5,291 nucleotides of DNA from Campylobacterales bacterium. GTDB lineage: Bacteria; Campylobacterota; Campylobacteria; Campylobacterales; Arcobacteraceae. The notes beneath the pieces are model-generated. The model saw only the letters and a program-made list of their open reading frames with translations. It had not been told where the DNA came from and did no database searches. The DNA is taken from positions 1 through 5,291 of the forward strand of contig JAIELU010000054.1 in assembly GCA_019752775.1 (NCBI GenBank), written 5' to 3'. A program made the translations under genes and the position numbers. This document shows, piece by piece, positions 1 through 3,767 of this stretch; position 1 is the stretch's first letter, and every line of letters starts with the position of its first letter.

Positions 1-422
1 ACTTTTTGTTCTAGGGTTAGATTTAACTGCTCAAGTTCTTTGTCTTTTAGTTCTAAATGTTTTTTTAATTCAACTTCCGCAGTTACATCATACCTTATTG
101 CAATAAACTCTATAATATTGGATTTATCATCTAAAATTGGTGTGATTGTAGTATTTAAATATACAGTTTTTCCATCTTTTGTGAGATTTTTCACCGTTGA
201 TTTATATGGTTTTTTATTTAATATAGTTTTCCAAAGAGTTTCAAAATTTGAAGTAGGAACATCTGGATGTCTTACGATATTATGGTTTTGACCAACCAAT
301 TCATCATAAGAATATCCAGAAATTTTACAAAACTCATCATTTACAAAAGTTATAATTCCATTTATATCAGTTTTTGATACTATATTTGAATTTTCAATTG
401 CTTCTTGATAAGTATTATTCAT
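1..422 (-). CDS. PAS-domain sensory protein, N-terminal part (3' end outside window)
   Basis: The reading frame opens at ATG 422-420, 2 nt after the hemB stop, and stays open for 140 codons to the window edge, so only the N-terminus is seen. Residues about 5-115 form a PAS domain: TDINGIITFVND, then SGYSYDELVGQ, the hallmark HNIVRHPDVP (48-57), and TKDGKTVYLN leading into the last strands. This is the PAS type found in the Aer aerotaxis receptor, where the RHPD region is implicated in FAD binding. The Trp of Aer's PWSG is replaced here by Tyr (PYKS, 72-75). From about residue 116 a charged, heptad-like helix begins (ELKKHLELKDKELEQLN), a typical signalling linker. No membrane segment is visible, so a cytoplasmic sensor is likely. 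The output domain is missing. The linker resembles those before histidine kinase domains in Campylobacterota, but GGDEF or chemoreceptor outputs remain possible. No strong Shine-Dalgarno is seen, so translation may be coupled to hemB. Confidence 0.88.
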   Translation of the reverse strand, partial: MNNTYQEAIENSNIVSKTDINGIITFVNDEFCKISGYSYDELVGQNHNIVRHPDVPTSNFETLWKTILNKKPYKSTVKNLTKDGKTVYLNTTITPILDDKSNIIEFIAIRYDVTAEVELKKHLELKDKELEQLNLTLEQK

Positions 423-424
423 TT

Positions 425-1402
425 TTAGTTTTGTTTTCTTAAAATCTCACAAACTTCTTTTGCATGATAAGAGATAATAATATTTGCACCAGCTCTTTTA
501 AAAGCAATCATTGTTTCCATCATAACTCTTTCATAATCAATCAATCCAGCAAGTCCAGCGTGTTTAAGCATTGCATATTCACCACTTACATTATAAACAC
601 ACAATGGAAGATTTGAAGCATTTCTTATGTCTCTTACTATATCTAAAAATGCAAGGGCAGGTTTTACCATTAAAATATCTGCACCTTCTTTTTCATCTTC
701 AAGTGATTCTTCAATAGCTTCTAGTCTATTTGCTGGATTCATTTGATAAGTTCTTCTATCTCCAAAAGATGGAGTAGATTCTGCAACATCTCTAAATGGT
801 CCATAATATCCACTTGCAAATTTTGTTGAATATGCCATAATTGGCAGATTTCTAAATCCATTTTCATCTAAAGCATTTCTAAGCGTTGTAATAATTCCAT
901 CCATCATTCCAGAAGGTGCAATCATATCAGCACCTGCACGTGCATGAACTAATGCTTGTTGTGCTGAGATTTCTAATGTTTTATCATTATCAACACTTCC
1001 AGTTTTTGGATCTAAAATTCCACAATGCCCATGGTCTGTATATTCACAAAAACATAAATCAGTTACGATAAACATTTGAGGGAATTTCTCTTTAATTACT
1101 TTTATTGTTCGTGCAATTATGCTTTCATCACATAAACACTCACTTCCAACAGAATCTTTTACATCAGGAATTGCAAATAATATAATTGATTTTAAATTAA
1201 TGCTTATTAAATATTCACACTCTTTTAATATTTCATCAATACTCATTTGATAAACACCTGGCATTGAAGAAACTTCTGTTTTTATACCTTTACCTTCTTT
1301 TACAAATAATGGATATATGAAATCGTCTGGTGTTAATGTAGTTTCTTGAACTAAATTTCTTAAAGTTTCATTTATTCTTAGTCTTCTAAATCGTTTAAAC
1401 AT
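425..1402 (-). CDS. hemB: Porphobilinogen synthase (delta-aminolevulinic acid dehydratase)
   Basis: This cytoplasmic enzyme condenses two 5-aminolevulinate molecules into porphobilinogen, the first pyrrole of heme biosynthesis. The 325 residues match the usual family length. The N-terminus RFRRLRINETLRNLV is the typical start. The metal-site cysteines lie in DLCFCEYTDHGHCG (Cys117, Cys119, Cys127), indicating a zinc-type active site. The two Schiff-base lysines are Lys194 in YSTKFAS and Lys247 in LMVKPA. The glutamate-rich stretch after NRLEAIEE (about 226-236) fits the allosteric Mg site of bacterial enzymes. In the signature around Lys247 the usual Tyr is Phe252. The start at 1402 is supported by an AGAGGT Shine-Dalgarno (reverse complement of 1410-1415) 7 nt upstream. 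The gene is divergent from ribA and is followed within 2 nt by the PAS gene, so they are probably co-transcribed. Identification is secure. Confidence 0.98.
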   Translation of the reverse strand: MFKRFRRLRINETLRNLVQETTLTPDDFIYPLFVKEGKGIKTEVSSMPGVYQMSIDEILKECEYLISINLKSIILFAIPDVKDSVGSECLCDESIIARTIKVIKEKFPQMFIVTDLCFCEYTDHGHCGILDPKTGSVDNDKTLEISAQQALVHARAGADMIAPSGMMDGIITTLRNALDENGFRNLPIMAYSTKFASGYYGPFRDVAESTPSFGDRRTYQMNPANRLEAIEESLEDEKEGADILMVKPALAFLDIVRDIRNASNLPLCVYNVSGEYAMLKHAGLAGLIDYERVMMETMIAFKRAGANIIISYHAKEVCEILRKQN

Positions 1403-1421
1403 TCTATTTACCTCTTTTGGT

Positions 1422-1427
1422 TATAAT
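1422..1427 (+). promoter_or_regulatory. Candidate -10 element of the ribA operon promoter
   Basis: A perfect TATAAT preceded by CTTTTGGT. This matches the T-rich, TTTTG-N2-TATAAT arrangement known for Campylobacter sigma-70 promoters, which generally lack a -35 box. Transcription would start near 1434, giving a leader of about 28 nt. The ribA ribosome binding site is TTAAGG at 1445-1450, 11 nt before the ATG. The upstream part of this promoter lies in the hemB leader and coding start, and its initiation site falls on the hemB -10 candidate. Confidence 0.6.
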
Positions 1428-1433
1428 CCTTAG

Positions 1434-1439
1434 ATTTTA
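1434..1439 (-). promoter_or_regulatory. Candidate -10 element of the hemB promoter
   Basis: Read on the minus strand this is TAAAAT preceded by TGT, an extended -10 form. Transcription would begin near 1427, leaving a leader of about 25 nt that contains the AGAGGT ribosome binding site (1415-1410). A TATAAC alternative at 1425-1420 would start inside the ribosome binding site and is less likely. No convincing -35 is seen, as is usual for sigma-70 promoters in Campylobacterota. Prediction from pattern only. Confidence 0.45.
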
Positions 1440-1461
1440 ACAGTTTAAGGTTTAAATACAA

Positions 1462-2037
1462 ATGAATATAATTCAATCAAATATAGCAAACTTACCTACA
1501 AAATATGGAAAATTTAAAATAAAAGCTTACAAAGATGGAAATCAAGAACATTTAGCAATTATGAGTCAAGATTTTGAAACTCTTGATGCACCTTTCGTAA
1601 GAATACACTCAGAGTGCCTAACAGGCGACACACTTGGAAGTTTAAAGTGTGATTGTCAAAACCAATTAGATTTATCACTAAAGTTTATAGCACAGCAGGG
1701 TGGTTTAGTAATTTACCATAGACAAGAAGGTAGAAATATCGGTTTAGTAAATAAAGTAAATGCTTATGCACTTCAAGACCAAGGAAGAAATACAATTCAA
1801 GCTAACTTAGAATTAGGTTTTGGTGAAGATGATAGGGATTACTCAATAGTTGGACATATTTTTAATGATTTAGGAGTTAAGAAATTAAAGTTAATTACAA
1901 ATAATCCTAAAAAAATACAATATGTTGAATCTTTAGGAATTGAAATAATAGAAAGAATTCCAGCAATTACAAAATCAAATAAATATAACGAAGCATATTT
2001 ATCTACAAAAAAAGAAAAAATGGGACATATGCTTTAA
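1462..2037 (+). CDS. ribA: GTP cyclohydrolase II (stand-alone RibA)
   Basis: This enzyme opens the imidazole ring of GTP, releasing formate and pyrophosphate to give the first committed intermediate of riboflavin (FMN/FAD) synthesis. The 191 residues are close to the E. coli enzyme and lack a RibB domain, so this is a single-function protein. The zinc cysteines are Cys52, Cys63 and Cys65 in HSECLTGDTLGSLKCDC. The substrate loop YHRQEGRNIGL lies at 85-95. Tyr102 and Arg125 align with the catalytic Tyr105 and Arg128 of the E. coli enzyme, and TNNPKK (146-151) and the C-terminal EKMGHML are also conserved. It is the first gene of the rightward operon, and its stop shares one base with the rsmG start (TAATG), implying translational coupling. 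Many relatives also encode a fused RibBA elsewhere; that cannot be judged here. Confidence 0.97.
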   Translation: MNIIQSNIANLPTKYGKFKIKAYKDGNQEHLAIMSQDFETLDAPFVRIHSECLTGDTLGSLKCDCQNQLDLSLKFIAQQGGLVIYHRQEGRNIGLVNKVNAYALQDQGRNTIQANLELGFGEDDRDYSIVGHIFNDLGVKKLKLITNNPKKIQYVESLGIEIIERIPAITKSNKYNEAYLSTKKEKMGHML

Positions 2038-2621
2038 TGCTTTTAAAACAATTATTAGAAGAAAACAATCTTCATTTTGATGATAAATTTTATGAAGATT
2101 GTGAAATTTTCATAAAATTACTTCAACAATGGGGGAAAGTTCATAATCTTAGTGGAAGACTTTTACGAAGTGATATTGAAGAAAATATTTTAGATTCTAT
2201 ATTTCCTTTAAATTTTATAGATAAATATAATAGTTTTGCAGATATTGGGACAGGTGCTGGTTATCCAGGTCTTATTTTAGCAATGGCACAAAAAGATGTA
2301 AAATCTTACTTGATAGAGCCTCGAATCAAAAGGGTTTCATTTCTAAATTTTGTAAAAGCTAGTTTAAAATTAGAAAATTTAACAGTTATTTGTAGTAGAG
2401 TAGAAGAAGTTAAAGATTTACAAGTTGACTTAATAACTTCACGAGCAGTTACTAATACTTCTTTACTTTTAGATATTACAAAAAATATTAAAAAAGAAAA
2501 TAGTTCATATCTGTTTTATAAAGGCTCTATGCTTGAATCTGAGATTGAAATAGCAAAAATAAATGATTATAAAATAGTAAATAGAAAAGATAGAAATTAT
2601 CTTTATATAAAAGGTGAATAA
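2037..2621 (+). CDS. rsmG: 16S rRNA (guanine-527-N7)-methyltransferase RsmG (GidB)
   Basis: RsmG uses S-adenosylmethionine to methylate N7 of G527 (E. coli numbering) in the 530 loop of 16S rRNA; loss in other bacteria gives low-level streptomycin resistance. The 194-residue protein has the family layout: an N-terminal helical part with QWGKVHNLSG (31-40, the family's W-x(4)-NL motif), the SAM-binding loop ADIGTGAGYPGL (68-79), the second motif IEPRIKRVSFL (93-103), and ITSRAV (133-138). The family usually has an acidic residue followed by a short linker and KR in the second motif, as here with Glu94 and Lys98-Arg99. The protein is slightly shorter than the E. coli enzyme, mainly at the C-terminus. 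The ATG overlaps the ribA stop by one base; the only nearby purine-rich site is GGGA at 2022-2025, so coupling to ribA is likely. Its own stop overlaps the next start in the same TAATG way. Confidence 0.94.
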   Translation: MLLKQLLEENNLHFDDKFYEDCEIFIKLLQQWGKVHNLSGRLLRSDIEENILDSIFPLNFIDKYNSFADIGTGAGYPGLILAMAQKDVKSYLIEPRIKRVSFLNFVKASLKLENLTVICSRVEEVKDLQVDLITSRAVTNTSLLLDITKNIKKENSSYLFYKGSMLESEIEIAKINDYKIVNRKDRNYLYIKGE

Positions 2622-2839
2622 TGGTTTTAAAAATAATTGCAGTAGTAATTGTAGCTTTTTTAGCTTATATTGTTTTTTTTAAAAAAAATAGAGAAAAAGA
2701 TATTATTACTAAAAAAAATGAGAAAATTGAAGATGAAATGGTTGAATGTCCCACTTGTAAAACTTATGTTTCTCAAAAAGAAGCGATTGTAAGTAATGGA
2801 AAATTTTATTGTTCAAAAGAATGTTTGTTAAATAAATAG
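2621..2839 (+). CDS. Small membrane-anchored four-cysteine protein, PP0621-like
   Basis: This 72-residue protein has an N-terminal transmembrane helix (about 3-20, KIIAVVIVAFLAYIVFF) followed by lysines, so the C-terminal part probably faces the cytoplasm. A charged spacer (21-40) leads to CPTCKTYVSQKEAIV and FYCSKEC, with cysteines 43, 46, 64 and 68 (C-x2-C-x17-C-x3-C). This arrangement fits a small treble-clef or ribbon-like zinc site and resembles the PP0621 family of uncharacterised proteobacterial proteins, recalled from memory rather than searched. Function is unknown. The ATG overlaps the rsmG stop (TAATG) and has a good AAGG ribosome binding site at 2611-2614, so the start is well supported. 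The membrane helix is encoded partly by a T8A8 run (2673-2688), a possible slippage site. Confidence 0.85.
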   Translation: MVLKIIAVVIVAFLAYIVFFKKNREKDIITKKNEKIEDEMVECPTCKTYVSQKEAIVSNGKFYCSKECLLNK

Positions 2840-2847
2840 GAATTAAA

Positions 2848-3219
2848 ATGATAATTATTGGCGATAAACTTGTACCTTTTGAAGAATTGATATATATAAA
2901 AAATATTGAAAATATAAAAAATACTAAAGCAAATTCAACGATTATATTTCATTATGATGAAAAATCTTTAGAATATTCTTATAAAAATAATCTTTTATCA
3001 GCTGTTATTGTAAGCTCGATAAAAGAGGCAATTTATTGCAACAGTTTTAATGCTAAATATATAATCTCAGAAAAAAATCTAGCTTGTGAAATACAAAAAA
3101 TAGCTGATAATTATATGTATGATTCAAAAAATCTTGTAATTATTGATTCAAATGAAGAGTTCGAACAAACAGCTATCGCTCAAATAGATGGTGTGATTTA
3201 TAGAGAGTTGATAAATTAA
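2848..3219 (+). CDS. Hypothetical protein, 123 residues, no recognised domain
   Basis: I do not recognise a characterised family. The protein has no signal peptide, membrane helix or cysteine pair, so it is probably cytoplasmic. It opens with MIIIGDKLVPFEELIYI and seems to alternate strands and helices. A hydrophobic strand (SAVIVSSIKEAIYC, about 51-64) is followed by NAKYIISEKNLACEIQKIADNYMYDSKNLVII (68-99), which reads as strand, helix, strand, then an acidic SNEEFEQTAIAQIDGVIY (100-117). The helix and the C-terminal IDGVI look like conserved positions of a Campylobacterota protein of unknown role, an impression from memory. A ribosome binding site AGGAA (2838-2842) overlaps the upstream stop and lies 5 nt before the ATG. 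Position in the operon, between the PP0621-like gene and the cytochrome, is the only functional hint. Confidence 0.82.
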   Translation: MIIIGDKLVPFEELIYIKNIENIKNTKANSTIIFHYDEKSLEYSYKNNLLSAVIVSSIKEAIYCNSFNAKYIISEKNLACEIQKIADNYMYDSKNLVIIDSNEEFEQTAIAQIDGVIYRELIN

Positions 3220-3221
3220 AA

Positions 3222-3563
3222 ATGAAAATAGTTTTCCTATTTATTTTTTTAACTCTTTATTCTTTTGCTTGTAGTGGTGATTGTATGGCTTGTCATCCAG
3301 TTCTTAAAGAGTCAATAAAGGAAAAACATCATCAAGTATTAACTAGTTGCATTGTATGTCATACTAAAACTCCCGCAACTATGACTGAGTGTGGTGGAGA
3401 TTGTTTTGCTTGTCACTCTCAAAATAAATTAATTGAATCAAATAGAATAGAACATCAAAATCTTGCATCTTGTAAAGAGTGTCATATAAATAAAGAAGAT
3501 TTGTTTAAAAACTCTTCAATAAACAATGGTTCAAGTTTGATGGATTTACTAAAAAATAAGTGA
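3222..3563 (+). CDS. Small periplasmic tetraheme cytochrome c
   Basis: The 113-residue protein begins with a short signal peptide (MK then a hydrophobic core, 3-13) with a likely signal peptidase I site after SFA (residue 16). The mature part of about 97 residues holds four CxxCH heme c motifs: Cys21-His25, Cys43-His47, Cys61-His65 and Cys84-His88. Such proteins act as periplasmic electron carriers; the partner oxidoreductase is not in the window. Residues 17-47 and 57-88 are two copies of one module, each with an extra Cys four residues before the first heme motif (CxGDCxACH) and one aligned extra His (His37, His78). His36 is a third spare histidine. The C-terminus (about 89-113) is polar with no heme motif or membrane helix. 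The gene follows the hypothetical protein by 2 nt, has only a weak GAGAG at 3203-3207 as binding site, and is last in the operon before a hairpin. A lipoprotein with acylated Cys17 is possible, but the lipobox is poor. Confidence 0.93.
   Translation: MKIVFLFIFLTLYSFACSGDCMACHPVLKESIKEKHHQVLTSCIVCHTKTPATMTECGGDCFACHSQNKLIESNRIEHQNLASCKECHINKEDLFKNSSINNGSSLMDLLKNK
3270..3485 (+). repeat. Diverged internal duplication inside the tetraheme cytochrome gene
   Basis: Copy 1 is 3270-3362 (residues 17-47) and copy 2 is 3390-3485 (residues 57-88). With one gap, about 15 of 31 residues are identical: CxGDCxACH at the start, a Lys four after the first heme His, HQ before the second motif, and SCxxCH at the end. 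The nine-residue spacer between them contains PATMTE. This indicates that a diheme module was duplicated in tandem to make the tetraheme protein. Confidence 0.8.
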
Positions 3564-3568
3564 TTGTT

Positions 3569-3588
3569 GGCTAGAATATTAGCCTTTT
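3569..3588 (+). terminator. Short Rho-independent terminator after the cytochrome gene
   Basis: GGCTA (3569-3573) pairs with TAGCC (3580-3584), with a possible G-U closing pair and a small AT-rich loop, followed directly by TTTT (3585-3588) and more A/T. It begins 5 nt after the cytochrome stop and is positioned to end the ribA operon. The stem is short, so some read-through into the glyS unit is likely. Confidence 0.6.
3572..3577 (+). promoter_or_regulatory. Weak candidate -10 for the microprotein-glyS unit
   Basis: TAGAAT differs from TATAAT at one position and is preceded by TTGGC, the same TG-N2 spacing as in the ribA promoter. Initiation would fall near 3584, giving a leader of about 28 nt before the GTG start. 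It lies inside the terminator hairpin, so the match may be chance. A TAAAAT at 3595-3600 is too close to the ribosome binding site to serve. Confidence 0.25.
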
Positions 3589-3600
3589 AATAGATAAAAT

Positions 3601-3606
3601 TTAGGA
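3601..3606 (+). promoter_or_regulatory. Ribosome binding site that selects the GTG start at 3612
   Basis: TTAGGA ends 5 nt before GTG 3612-3614, a normal spacing. The overlapping ATG at 3610-3612 is followed at once by TGA and cannot encode a protein, so the GTG is the only productive start near this site. Confidence 0.6.
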
Positions 3607-3611
3607 TAAAT

Positions 3612-3767
3612 GTGAAAGATATATTAGACACAATAATACTTATTATGTTCGTTATTATGGTTGCAATGTTTATAATCAACTTTAATAGACAGCAGATAAA
3701 AAAACATACAGACAAAATTGAAGAAAATGAAAAAAAGAACTCTAACAAGGATAAAATAGATGAATAA
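3612..3767 (+). CDS. 51-residue single-pass membrane microprotein upstream of glyS
   Basis: The frame starts with GTG 3612-3614 and ends with TAA 3765-3767. Translation gives a short N-terminus (MKDILDT), a hydrophobic helix at about 7-24 (IILIMFVIMVAMFIINF) and then a very polar, lysine/glutamate/asparagine-rich tail (NRQQIKKHTDKIEENEKKN, 24-42, and on to the end), probably cytoplasmic and helical. The pattern of one hydrophobic segment plus a charged tail, a good TTAGGA binding site, and the 8-nt overlap with the glyS start support a real gene rather than chance. No known family is recognised, and I cannot tell whether it works with glycyl-tRNA synthetase or is simply co-transcribed. Its end supplies the glyS ribosome binding site AAGGA (3747-3751), so the two are translationally linked. 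Confidence 0.7.
   Translation: MKDILDTIILIMFVIMVAMFIINFNRQQIKKHTDKIEENEKKNSNKDKIDE
3747..3751 (+). promoter_or_regulatory. glyS ribosome binding site inside the microprotein gene
   Basis: AAGGA sits 8 nt before the ATG at 3760. It lies within the coding sequence of the preceding gene and confirms the glyS start at 3760, which also matches the conserved N-terminus of the family. Confidence 0.65.

Noticed and set aside
40..291. 83-codon plus-strand open frame
   Set aside because: It lies antisense to the PAS gene, whose protein shows a clear family match; the plus-strand product is a low-complexity, Phe/Ser-rich sequence with no recognisable domain.
727..739. Phe252 instead of the family signature Tyr near the HemB active-site lysine (codon at 647-649; nearby conserved region examined)
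   Set aside because: Both Schiff-base lysines and all three metal cysteines are present, and a Phe-for-Tyr change here is conservative, so there is no reason to doubt activity.
3264..3275. Lipoprotein signal with Cys17 as the acylated residue
   Set aside because: The residues before the Cys (SFA) do not make a good lipobox, which normally has Leu or similar at -3, and the same Cys context recurs at Cys57, so a structural role is more likely.
3270..3485. Possible tandem DNA repeat or CRISPR-like array in the cytochrome gene
   Set aside because: There are only two diverged copies within one coding frame, explained by duplication of a heme-binding protein module.
3610..3615. ATG at 3610 as the start of the microprotein
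   Set aside because: The next codon in that frame is TGA, so it cannot encode a protein; the overlapping GTG at 3612 is used instead.
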